Source: Shewanella inventionis
Lineage (GTDB): Bacteria; Pseudomonadota; Gammaproteobacteria; Enterobacterales; Shewanellaceae
Assembly: GCF_014641855.1 (NCBI RefSeq)
Contig: NZ_BMII01000038.1
Span: 1-42,187 of the forward strand
DNA: 42,187 nt
Direction: 5' to 3'
Both the position numbers and the translations under genes were made by a program. Numbering within the stretch: position 1 is the stretch's first letter; every line of letters starts with the position of its first letter. This document shows positions 24,774-33,299 of this stretch, in pieces. Below the pieces are notes generated by a model. It was given only the letters and a program-made list of their open reading frames with translations, was not told the origin of the DNA and ran no database searches.

Positions 24774-26129
24774 ATGTTGACTGTATCTTCAACCCTTCGC
24801 ATCCTTATTAATAAAACATTGCCATTATGCATTGGTTTGTTGGCCATTATGTCGGTGCAATTAGTTGACTCGGTATTTATCGGCTTATTAGGCGTTAATG
24901 AACTTGCCGCACATGGTATGACGCTACCATTTCAAACGCTGTTAATTGGCATTCAGGTGGGTATTGGCGTTGGCGCCACGGCAATTATCTCTCAAGCAAT
25001 TGGTGAAAAACAACACTATAAAGCGGGTGCTATTGCCACGTTATCTGTCTGTGGTGGCATTATATTTATGTCATTAATTTGCTTACTTTTATGGCAATTA
25101 GACACGCTTGTATTACGTGTATTTATCAGCCTCAACACCTATAACCCGCAATCTATTATTTTGGTTAATTTATTTACCCCTTATTGGCCTTACTGGTTAT
25201 TTAGCGCCCTAAGTGTGGCAGTGCTGTACTTGCTTACTAGTGTTTACCGCGCCCATGGCAATACCAAAACCACTGGTGCGATGTTTGTTACTGCCAGCAT
25301 TATCAACCTCATTTTAGATCCATTGTTGATGTTCTATTTTGATCTCGGCATCATAGGTGCCGCTATTGCTTCAAGTTTAGGGTATGCTTTTGCCACTTTG
25401 TATGTACTGTTTGATGTAATACCAAGACCATGGTTTATTGTGCTACAGCCCCACATCGGCACCTTTAAATATTGCATTGAGCTGGCAAAAGTCACCTCAG
25501 CGACGATTACCAATCAATTTTTGCCTGCCGCCAGTGCGTTTGTCGCCATGATACTTATTGCCAAACTAGGAACCGACGCCATTGCTTTTTGGAGCCTGTT
25601 AGCGCGTATTGAAAGTTTTTTACTGGTATTTACTTTAGCGTTAACTATGTCTATTCCACCTATGGTTGGCCATTATGCCGGGGCGCGTCAACACCAAGCT
25701 ATAGACAAGTTATTAACCGCCACGGCAAAATTATTGCTTGGCTTTACCGCCTTTATCGCTGTGTTATTAGTGCTAAGCATTGACATAATGTTGCCACTTA
25801 TCCCCCAAGACCCGACATTAAATACTTGGATAAAAGCGGCCCTGTGGATCATGCCCATCAGTTACGGGCCATTAGGAATATGCATGGTGGTAGTGTCGGT
25901 ATTTAATGCATTGGGTACGCCAAAAACAGCATTAATGGTGTCGTTTGCCAGACTGTTTATCTTATATATTCCTGCCATTGCCATTGGCACAGCAACCGGT
26001 GATATGATAAATACCCTCATTGCAGCCACAATCGCGAATATGTTGGCAGGCACCTTTGCATGGTTTAAGCTTAAAAATCACCTAAAAAGCACCCTAGCTC
26101 ATACGCAACCTTGTGTTGCAAACGCCTAG
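24774..26129 (+). CDS. MATE family efflux transporter
   Basis: A 451-residue membrane protein with about twelve hydrophobic segments in two related halves, as in NorM/DinF-type MATE exporters driven by Na+ or H+. Typical are LVDSVFIGLLGVNELAAHGM in the first half and a matching segment with KLGTDAIAFWSLLARIESFL in the second. GGAAAG lies just upstream of the ATG. The drug or metabolite exported is unknown. A LysR regulator follows 36 bp downstream on the same strand. Confidence 0.92.
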   Translation: MLTVSSTLRILINKTLPLCIGLLAIMSVQLVDSVFIGLLGVNELAAHGMTLPFQTLLIGIQVGIGVGATAIISQAIGEKQHYKAGAIATLSVCGGIIFMSLICLLLWQLDTLVLRVFISLNTYNPQSIILVNLFTPYWPYWLFSALSVAVLYLLTSVYRAHGNTKTTGAMFVTASIINLILDPLLMFYFDLGIIGAAIASSLGYAFATLYVLFDVIPRPWFIVLQPHIGTFKYCIELAKVTSATITNQFLPAASAFVAMILIAKLGTDAIAFWSLLARIESFLLVFTLALTMSIPPMVGHYAGARQHQAIDKLLTATAKLLLGFTAFIAVLLVLSIDIMLPLIPQDPTLNTWIKAALWIMPISYGPLGICMVVVSVFNALGTPKTALMVSFARLFILYIPAIAIGTATGDMINTLIAATIANMLAGTFAWFKLKNHLKSTLAHTQPCVANA

Positions 26130-26165
26130 ATATTTTATGACGTTAACTTAATACAGGCTAAAAAG

Positions 26166-27059
26166 ATGAATTTTGAACACCTAAAACTGTTTGTCCGAGT
26201 CGCGTCAACCCACAACATCAGCCAGGCTGGCCAGGAATTGGGCTTATCGCCTCCGGTTGCCAGTATGCATATCAACCGTTTAGAAGAAAGCCTAGGTGCG
26301 CGCTTAATTCACAGAACCACACGTAAAGTCTCATTAACCGAAGAAGGCATGGCTTTTTTACCCCATGCAGAAGAAATCATTCAAAGTGTGGTAGCTGCCC
26401 GTGCAGCGGTAGGTAGTGGCGATGCTCAGCCTCAGGGAACATTGCGGATCACCGCACCAGCCTCTTTTGGCCGTATGCATTTAATGCCTGCCTTTAAAGC
26501 ATTTATAGCTCAATACCCGTCGCTGTATATTGATATACGTTTAACCGATTCGATTGTCGACTTAGTTGAAGGCGGGTTTGATGTGGCTATTCGTAACGCA
26601 CAATTACAAGACTCGAGTTTAATTGCTAAAAAGTTAGCCGTAGATAAACGCATTATGTGCGCCTCTGCTGATTATGTCGCCCAATATGGTAAACCCGAAA
26701 CACCGCAAGATTTACATCATCATCAATGCATTAATCAAGCAGGACTTGAAAACTGGGTATTTAACACGCCAGATGGCCCATTGAGTATGAAAATAAAAGG
26801 CTCAATTCGTATCGACCATGGAGAAGCGGTTCGCGATGCTTGTGCCAATGGAATGGGCATTGCAAAATGCGCCACTTGGATTGCTTATGAGCATTTAAAA
26901 CTGGGCGAAATGGTGCAAGTGCTGGAGGATTACCCATTAATTGACGAAGCCGCCATTTGGGCGGTTTACCCAAGCTCGCGCTTGTTAGCCCCCAAAGTCA
27001 GGGCTTTTATCGATTACTTTTCCAATTATTATGGCAACCCGCCCTATTGGGATAAGTAA
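26166..27059 (+). CDS. LysR family transcriptional regulator
   Basis: A 297-residue regulator. The winged helix-turn-helix is at residues 1-60 (LKLFVRVASTHNISQAGQEL, then RLIHRTTRKVSLTEEG), and the co-inducer-binding domain of the substrate-binding-protein type follows from about 90 (GTLRITAPASFGRMHLMP). Its closest look is the group with KLAVDKRIMCASADYVAQYG. It lies 36 bp behind the MATE gene and may be cotranscribed with it; LysR regulators often control a nearby transporter, but no target is proven here. A bidirectional terminator (27067-27094) follows at once. Confidence 0.94.
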   Translation: MNFEHLKLFVRVASTHNISQAGQELGLSPPVASMHINRLEESLGARLIHRTTRKVSLTEEGMAFLPHAEEIIQSVVAARAAVGSGDAQPQGTLRITAPASFGRMHLMPAFKAFIAQYPSLYIDIRLTDSIVDLVEGGFDVAIRNAQLQDSSLIAKKLAVDKRIMCASADYVAQYGKPETPQDLHHHQCINQAGLENWVFNTPDGPLSMKIKGSIRIDHGEAVRDACANGMGIAKCATWIAYEHLKLGEMVQVLEDYPLIDEAAIWAVYPSSRLLAPKVRAFIDYFSNYYGNPPYWDK

Positions 27060-27066
27060 TGCTGAT

Positions 27067-27094
27067 AAAAAAGACCCTAAGAAGGGTCTTTTTT
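27067..27094. terminator. Bidirectional terminator between the LysR and TonB-receptor genes
   Basis: AAAAAAGACCCT, a 4-nt loop and AGGGTCTTTTTT, symmetric, seven bases after the LysR stop codon and 17 bases before the receptor stop codon. Confidence 0.92.
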
Positions 27095-27111
27095 GTACAG
27101 ATTATTAAGGG

Positions 27112-30033
27112 TTAGAAGCGTTGCTTAAATGACGCATAGAAGTAACGACCTGGAATACGGTACGAAGGATCATAACTGTTAGCAAATGCTGAATAAGCAA
27201 TAGGTGGCTCTTTATCAAACAAGTTACGAATACCAACTGATACCGTACTATCCCAATTAGTATTCCAACCTGCTTGCGCATCAAAATACATTGTTGGAGA
27301 CAGTTTGTTTTCAGGTGCTGAAACCTCTGTAGCTACCACCTCTGTAGTACCTGGCACAAAGGCATAACTCGTTGCCATATTGTCAGGATCGCTACATAAA
27401 TCACGAAGTTCTGGTTGACCAACACCTGTGGCCACAGTAATAACGTTAGAGCAACTTTCAATTTGCTTAGATAAGAACTGAGCCGTGACAGATGCGAAGA
27501 AATCATCATTACTCCAACCCACAGTTAAGTTTGATTTCAATCTAAACTCACTACCACCGCCTGACGCACCTGCGGTAAGTTTTCCTACACTGTTACCGCC
27601 AGAAATATTACCGTCAACGTTCACATCACCACGATCTGGCTGGCCTATGTCACCTGCGTAATCAACATATGTTGAATCCCAGTTAACCTGCCAATCGCCC
27701 ACCGATGTGGTGAAATTATAAGTCACATTCAAGTCATATCCTTCGGTCTCATAACCACCAACAAAGTTTTGTGACAATGCCAGTAAGTTAGAAATCTCGC
27801 CAGGGTTACTGTTAAGTGCGCCCGTCATATCACGAGTAATCAAATTACAATATTGAGAGATCCCTTGAATATAACAACGGTTTGCAATCGTTTGTGCGGT
27901 ATTGGTACCAATTAAGTTTTCAATTTGTACATTAAACCAGTCTAGTGTTAACCCTAATCCTTCGATTTGGCTAGGGTTGTAAACTACACCAACAATTTTT
28001 GATGTTGATGTTTCTGGCTGTAAATCTGGATTACCACCAATTTTTGCACGGAACTGTGGATCTTTTTGTTCAAACGTTGTGCTCACACCCGCAGCTAAAC
28101 AGTTAGCACGCGTTTGTGCTGAACTGGTATATGCAACCGATTTAATATCACATGGGTCAGTCGCCGCTGGGCGAGAATCATTTTGTCCGCTATATAGCTC
28201 AGTTAATGATGGAGCACGGAACCCATCACTGATACTGGCGCGAAACATCACGTCATCAACTGGAGCATAAGTTAGTTTAAAGCTAGGGTTAGTTGTATTA
28301 CCAAAATTTGAATAGTCAGACACGCGCACCGCTGCGTTAAGTTCAACTTTTTTAACGTAAGGTAAATCAGCGAGTAATGGGATTACCGTTTCAGCAAATG
28401 CTTCAGAAACAGAGAAACTACCTTCGGTTGGTTGTGATGCGTTATCACCTAATACTTGCCCAGCAACGGTTAATGGATCTGGAGAGTCATAACCTGCATG
28501 GCGTTGATATTCAACACCTGCTACAAAAGCTAACATCCCTGCGGGTAACTCAACAACATCACCTCCAATACTCGCACCGTAGTTGTGTAATGTTTGTGAC
28601 GCTAAATTACGTGGCGATACTGAAATGTAATCTAACATTTCTTGAGTAACGCCATCTGGTCCACCAAAAATGTTCAATGGTACGCAAGCTGCGTTGCCAT
28701 CACAGGTTGCCACGCCATTGGTAATGCTAGACGCACCTAAAGCTGCTTTTACCTTGTTAGAATCAAAAAAACCATTTTTTAAGAAAACCGAATTTGTTTC
28801 AGAGAATGCAGCAAACGCATCCCAGTAAAATGAACGGTCAGCCAATTCAAAATCACCTTCAAGGCTACCACTGACACGCCATGTATCAACATCTGCGGCA
28901 AAAGAGCGAGGAGCAACAATAGGACGGAACGATCCACCAGTGATATCCTCACCAAATGGGTTATAAACCGAATCTTTAGAAATGGCCAACCCACCCATAG
29001 GTTGAGCGGCTAATTGCGCTTCTGAGGTTCTTTGTGAATACATGACATCTGATTTCGCCGTGATAGCATCGTTTAGCTGATGTGCAGCTTGCAGATATAA
29101 ACTCGTCGTTTCAGAAGGTTGCTGAATGTAGTTTACTGGCGCAAAGTTATAACCGTCAGTTAAACGGTCATACAATTTAAAATCACCAACACTTGTACAT
29201 TCTTGATTTGCTACACAACCCGTTTTAGATTGATCTAATGTATATGAGCCTCTCACACCATCAACCGTGGCTGTGTATTGACCATATGGCGTTGTTGGAC
29301 TAGCACGACCACCAGAACCAGAAATATTGGCTGGAAGATTATAAATAGGCACTGATGAAATATCGCGATCACCGCCTAAAATTGATTCTTGTTTAGTATA
29401 AGCAACGTTCATCAATAAAGAGGTTTTCTCTCCTGCACCACCAAAAGTAATCGATGCAGTTTCTTGCTCACCATCACCTTGCTCGTATCCACCCATTGAA
29501 CCTGAAAATTCAGCACCATCAAAATCATTGCGGGTGATAACGTTTACAACACCACAAATTGCATCAGTACCATAAATAGTTGAGGCACCATCTTTAAGTA
29601 CTTCAATACGTTCAACCGCGGCTAAAGGAATCGTTGAAACGTCAACGTTACCACCGAGCTGAGGGATCCAACGGCGACCATTAATTAACACCAATGTTCT
29701 GGCAGAACCACAGTTACGTAAGCTAACCGTAGCAGCACCACCGGTATTGCCGTTGTTAGTTTGTAAGCCAAGTGAAGCACCATTTGTGGCGATTTCTTTT
29801 AATAAGTTAGATAAACTGCTTAAACCTGAACGGTCAATATCATCACGGCTAATGTTTAATAGCGGTTGAGCGGTTTCTAAATCAGTACGTTTAATGCGAG
29901 ACCCGGTCACAGCTATACGTTCTACTTTATTTGCACCGTCTTCTGCTTCTGCGGCAAAAACCATTCCTGAAGATGCAAAGGTCATCCCCAGTAATGCAGT
30001 ATTTATCGCTATTACCATTTGTGTTTTTTTCAT
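27112..30033 (-). CDS. TonB-dependent outer-membrane receptor
   Basis: A 973-residue outer-membrane protein with a signal peptide (residues 1-28, ending VFAAEA), then a plug domain (VERIAVTGSRIKRTDLETAQPLL; ARTLVLINGRRW; VERIEVLKDGASTIYGTDAI) and a beta-barrel ending in the aromatic YFYASFKQRF. The family imports substrates such as iron chelates, oligosaccharides or peptides with TonB-ExbBD energy. Length and style match the large Shewanella/Alteromonas receptors, often for carbohydrates or peptides, but the ligand is not known. The plug carries Cys108 and Cys160, and the barrel loops hold further Cys pairs. It is divergent from a ToxR/CadC-type regulator at 30436. Confidence 0.92.
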   Translation of the reverse strand: MKKTQMVIAINTALLGMTFASSGMVFAAEAEDGANKVERIAVTGSRIKRTDLETAQPLLNISRDDIDRSGLSSLSNLLKEIATNGASLGLQTNNGNTGGAATVSLRNCGSARTLVLINGRRWIPQLGGNVDVSTIPLAAVERIEVLKDGASTIYGTDAICGVVNVITRNDFDGAEFSGSMGGYEQGDGEQETASITFGGAGEKTSLLMNVAYTKQESILGGDRDISSVPIYNLPANISGSGGRASPTTPYGQYTATVDGVRGSYTLDQSKTGCVANQECTSVGDFKLYDRLTDGYNFAPVNYIQQPSETTSLYLQAAHQLNDAITAKSDVMYSQRTSEAQLAAQPMGGLAISKDSVYNPFGEDITGGSFRPIVAPRSFAADVDTWRVSGSLEGDFELADRSFYWDAFAAFSETNSVFLKNGFFDSNKVKAALGASSITNGVATCDGNAACVPLNIFGGPDGVTQEMLDYISVSPRNLASQTLHNYGASIGGDVVELPAGMLAFVAGVEYQRHAGYDSPDPLTVAGQVLGDNASQPTEGSFSVSEAFAETVIPLLADLPYVKKVELNAAVRVSDYSNFGNTTNPSFKLTYAPVDDVMFRASISDGFRAPSLTELYSGQNDSRPAATDPCDIKSVAYTSSAQTRANCLAAGVSTTFEQKDPQFRAKIGGNPDLQPETSTSKIVGVVYNPSQIEGLGLTLDWFNVQIENLIGTNTAQTIANRCYIQGISQYCNLITRDMTGALNSNPGEISNLLALSQNFVGGYETEGYDLNVTYNFTTSVGDWQVNWDSTYVDYAGDIGQPDRGDVNVDGNISGGNSVGKLTAGASGGGSEFRLKSNLTVGWSNDDFFASVTAQFLSKQIESCSNVITVATGVGQPELRDLCSDPDNMATSYAFVPGTTEVVATEVSAPENKLSPTMYFDAQAGWNTNWDSTVSVGIRNLFDKEPPIAYSAFANSYDPSYRIPGRYFYASFKQRF

Positions 30034-30145
30034 CTAGTCACTACTCCCTGAAACCATTTTATTTTAATTGTTTTATTCCAATCGACTGCGATTGGTGAGT
30101 TCAGAGCATCTGTTAATGACATGTAACAAACAACAATCAACAAAT

Positions 30146-30172
30146 GATTTGTTGATGATTTGTTGGTGATTT
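30146..30172. repeat. Three direct GATTTGTTG-type repeats
   Basis: GATTTGTTG, GATTTGTTG and GATTTGG follow one another at 10-12-bp steps, about one helical turn. They lie 110-140 bp upstream of the receptor start and could be regulator-binding boxes. Confidence 0.5.
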
Positions 30173-30234
30173 GGTTGTGATATTAGGTGATTTTAGTTAC
30201 AAATTTGGTATTATCGCGCCACGTTTTTAGATTG

Positions 30235-30261
30235 AAAAAAAAGCGAGCACAAGGCTCGCTT
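30235..30261 (-). terminator. Orphan terminator on the minus strand
   Basis: On the minus strand AAGCGAGC, a 5-nt loop and GCTCGCTT are followed by eight T, a textbook rho-independent terminator. It lies about 200 bp upstream of the TonB-receptor start, with no minus-strand gene between it and the start of the divergent regulator. Confidence 0.75.
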
Positions 30262-30435
30262 AAAAAATCCAGGTACAACAATAAAGATGGAACAGTTCGA
30301 TTATTTTGTTTATCCATTGTTGATGTAACAAGATTAACAACATTTTCGAGTGATGAAATGAGCAAAAAGTGATTTATTGCTGATATTGTTCCATTTCTCA
30401 ACGGACTGATACTAAAAAATAACAACGGATTGGAT

Positions 30436-32625
30436 ATGCCACTCACACATAAAAACTATAAAATAAGCGCATTAACATTAGATTTTGCAACACAAACCTT
30501 AGCATTAAAAACTGAACAAGTTGTTCAACTAAAGCCTCAATCATTCCAGCTTCTGTACTATTTTTGTACAAACCAGCACAGAATTGTAAACAGAGAAGAG
30601 CTAATTACGCATGTTTGGCAAAATAGAATTGTCAGTGACAATGCCATCAATCGTGCGGTATCTCAGTTACGCGCAGTAATTGCACAATTAGATCCCGAGA
30701 AGGAATATATCCAAACATTACCCCGGGCAGGCTATCGTTTAGCTGTATCCGTGATGGCTCAAGACACCTTAAATGCAGTACCGGCAACACATCTTCTAGA
30801 TGCGACCAGCTTAGAGCAAACACTCATCCCCCCTACGACTTCGTTAAATCCCGAGGTTAATCAAGCTGCAGATAACCATGTCGATGATACACCTAATTTA
30901 CAACCAAAAAATCAGGGCAAGGATGAAGAATCAAGGCCGATAATAGTAAATAAACATCAATCTAGAGCATTACAACTTACACTATTACTTTTGTCTGTCA
31001 TCACTTTTGGATTATTCATATTTCAATCGTCTCCATTATTATCAAAGGCAGAGCCACGATTAAAAAGGGTTGAAAGTGAAACTGTCTCCTATGATCAAGG
31101 AGCTGAGTTTGATGCAAGCTCAACGCGCGATTGGTTAGTGTACATCAATAAAAAGGAATCTGTATTTAATGTTGTTGCGCGGCACCTAGACAGTGATAAG
31201 CAGCGTAATATTTATCATACGTCCGATACAATAAGGCACCCTAAATTATCACCAAACGTTGATAAAATGAGTGTTTTCTTACGTAAAAATGAAGCTTTAG
31301 GGCTGCGTAAATGTCAATTAAATGTCTATCGGCTACAGACTTCTGAACAGCTTAAACAATACTCTTGCGGCATCGCAAATGTAGTGAATCAACGCTGGAA
31401 AACAAATACGAAAATACACATTGTCACGGCCACTGAAGGGCGAGGATTAACAACCTTTGAGCTCGATTTGCACAAACAACACCCTTTACCGGCTATGAGT
31501 GTCGCTTTTACAGATGAACGATTACGCTTTATTAGTGTTCAGTTTTCCCCTAATGGACAGCAGATTGCATTATTAAGTCGCAACACTCTCAATAATCAGA
31601 CTCATTTACACTTTTTTGATACATTATCTTTAGTCACACAACACACAATAATAATGCCGGGCATCAACATTTCTGCAGTGCAGTACCTCGACAACGGTGA
31701 TTTGATGTGGCTATCTGCAGGTAAATTATTTATAACCGACAACGCGGGCAATAAACATACAGAACTCATGTCTGATTTAAATAATATTACCCAGTTAACC
31801 AGTATCAATAGTGGCAATGTATTTGTTAGCCATGGATTAACTCGGGAAAATTTAGTTAATATCAATTCTAAAGGTAAAGAGACGCTTATCGCGCCTTCTT
31901 CAAAAGATGAATACATGCCTACTTATTCTCATCATTCAGAGCAGTTTGTGTTTTTTAGCAACCGAACCGGTCGTGACGAAATTTGGCACAACCATGCTAA
32001 TGGTGATGTAAAAAGAATTCCATTGCCAAAACAAGATTTACAAATTAAACCATTACAATGGTCGCCAGACGACTCTAAACTAGTCATCTCGACCCTAAAC
32101 GCTATTTGGGTTTATTCCTTTGCAAATGATAATGTGCACACGATTAATCTTAATCAGATCCACCAAATACGTTGGTTAAATAATCATGAACTAGCCATAT
32201 TAAGTCACTCTAATACTGACGAACTACTCATTATTGACGTAATAAGTGGGGCTCAAAGCAAAATAAATCTGCCATTAGCCGTCACCAGTTTTGATGTCGT
32301 AGATGAATTAATCTATTTAACCCAAAACAACAGTCAAGACTTTGCACGTTATAATTTGCGTACCCAGCAGCTAGACTTTTTAGGCGTCGAAGCCAATACC
32401 AATATTGGTATGTGGCAAGTTAAACAGGGAGTACTGTATTACGTACCGATAAGCCAAGAAACACTGCACATTGAGAAACTGGACCTGCTTACAGGTGAGT
32501 CGCAACCTATTTATTATTTTAAAATTACTGACGCCCCTGTATTTAGTGTTTCATCTTCTGCACATATATTACTGCAACGCCAAGTTCATGATGAAACCGA
32601 CATAAGTAACATTAATATTCACTAA
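30436..32625 (+). CDS. ToxR/CadC-type transmembrane regulator with propeller-like sensor
   Basis: A 729-residue regulator. Residues 1-105 form an OmpR-type winged helix (LKPQSFQLLYYFCTN, REELITHVWQNRIVSDNAINRAVSQLR, YIQTLPRAGYRL), a linker runs to 176, one membrane helix lies at about 178-196 (LTLLLLSVITFGLFIF), and the periplasmic part (about 200-729) has TolB/WD40-like blades (FSPNGQQIALLSR; WSPDDSKLVIST). Members such as CadC bind DNA from the membrane upon a periplasmic signal. The ATG at 30436 is preferred over the TTG at 30430 because GGA lies eight bases before it. It is divergent from the TonB receptor and probably controls it (inference). A strong terminator follows. Confidence 0.88.
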   Translation: MPLTHKNYKISALTLDFATQTLALKTEQVVQLKPQSFQLLYYFCTNQHRIVNREELITHVWQNRIVSDNAINRAVSQLRAVIAQLDPEKEYIQTLPRAGYRLAVSVMAQDTLNAVPATHLLDATSLEQTLIPPTTSLNPEVNQAADNHVDDTPNLQPKNQGKDEESRPIIVNKHQSRALQLTLLLLSVITFGLFIFQSSPLLSKAEPRLKRVESETVSYDQGAEFDASSTRDWLVYINKKESVFNVVARHLDSDKQRNIYHTSDTIRHPKLSPNVDKMSVFLRKNEALGLRKCQLNVYRLQTSEQLKQYSCGIANVVNQRWKTNTKIHIVTATEGRGLTTFELDLHKQHPLPAMSVAFTDERLRFISVQFSPNGQQIALLSRNTLNNQTHLHFFDTLSLVTQHTIIMPGINISAVQYLDNGDLMWLSAGKLFITDNAGNKHTELMSDLNNITQLTSINSGNVFVSHGLTRENLVNINSKGKETLIAPSSKDEYMPTYSHHSEQFVFFSNRTGRDEIWHNHANGDVKRIPLPKQDLQIKPLQWSPDDSKLVISTLNAIWVYSFANDNVHTINLNQIHQIRWLNNHELAILSHSNTDELLIIDVISGAQSKINLPLAVTSFDVVDELIYLTQNNSQDFARYNLRTQQLDFLGVEANTNIGMWQVKQGVLYYVPISQETLHIEKLDLLTGESQPIYYFKITDAPVFSVSSSAHILLQRQVHDETDISNINIH

Positions 32626-32630
32626 TAATT

Positions 32631-32663
32631 AAACAGCCCAAACTTACCTAGTTTGGGCTGTTT
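32631..32663. terminator. Bidirectional terminator between the regulator and sortase genes
   Basis: AAACAGCCCAAAC and GTTTGGGCTGTTT form a perfect 13-bp stem with a 7-nt loop. The plus strand continues TTTCTTTT; the minus strand has TTTAATTATT. It closes both convergent units. Confidence 0.9.
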
Positions 32664-32679
32664 CTTTTAGCAGCAAAGG

Positions 32680-33288
32680 CTACACCATAGGCTTGGCCTG
32701 AACGATATAGCGGTATTGGGCATTACCGCTAAGCTGATCAAATGGATAGCAGGTAATTAAGGTTAATTGGCTGTTTTCGGTTTGATTAAGCACCTCTGTG
32801 GCGGTTTCGTGTACCACTTGCGTGGTGGTAATTTGGTATACCTGTAACTTTCCCGTGGCACTGTAAAGCTCAATCATGTCGCCGACATTAACATACTGTA
32901 AACGCATAAAATGGCTATCGCGGTGACCGGCAATAATCGTATTGCCCTGCTCACCAACGCCAGCGCCGCCGAGCATTAAACTCGGGCCAAAAGCAAGATT
33001 ACGACCCGATGCCCCAGCCAGCACATATAAATCTGGGCCTAATGCTTGTGTGCCTTGCGCATGGGTTTGCAATAAGCGCATTTTGGCAACCGGGTGCGTG
33101 TCGGCCCATGACCAAGGCTTATGAGGCTGATTGTCCACCAGCGTTTGTTCAAACGCACGCTCAATTAAAAACTGGGCAAAATGGGCTTTAGCTTGCATAT
33201 ATCCTCCTTGAACAATGAGCCCAAGGCCCAACAATATTATCAGCGCCATAATCCATAAATGGGTTGTGGTATATACAGATGGCTTCAT
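32680..33288 (-). CDS. Marine proteobacterial (dedicated) sortase
   Basis: A 202-residue sortase: one N-terminal membrane helix (about 12-30) and a sortase beta-barrel. The catalytic triad is present as His122 in TIIAGHRDSH, Cys180 in LTLITCYPF and Arg193 in QYRYIVQ. Sortases cleave an LPxT-type sorting signal and transfer the protein to an acceptor by transpeptidation. In Proteobacteria this group occurs in a one-enzyme, one-substrate locus. Its substrate gene ends 11 bp upstream, so the two are translated from one mRNA. What the acceptor is in a Gram-negative envelope is not established; it might release or anchor the target. Confidence 0.93.
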   Translation of the reverse strand: MKPSVYTTTHLWIMALIILLGLGLIVQGGYMQAKAHFAQFLIERAFEQTLVDNQPHKPWSWADTHPVAKMRLLQTHAQGTQALGPDLYVLAGASGRNLAFGPSLMLGGAGVGEQGNTIIAGHRDSHFMRLQYVNVGDMIELYSATGKLQVYQITTTQVVHETATEVLNQTENSQLTLITCYPFDQLSGNAQYRYIVQAKPMV

Positions 33289-33299
33289 CTCTTAACTCC

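Larger units (their letters stand above)
30034..30435. other. Divergent regulatory region between TonB receptor and regulator
   Basis: About 400 bp without a credible coding frame. It holds a direct repeat of GATTTGTTG (three near-copies, about 30146-30172) close to the receptor start and, further right, a strong minus-strand terminator (30235-30261) that no annotated gene explains. Both promoters should lie here. Confidence 0.6.

Noticed and set aside
30183..30446. An 87-codon minus-strand frame in the receptor-regulator gap
   Set aside because: It has no ribosome binding site, contains the terminator hairpin within the frame, and shows no recognisable protein features.
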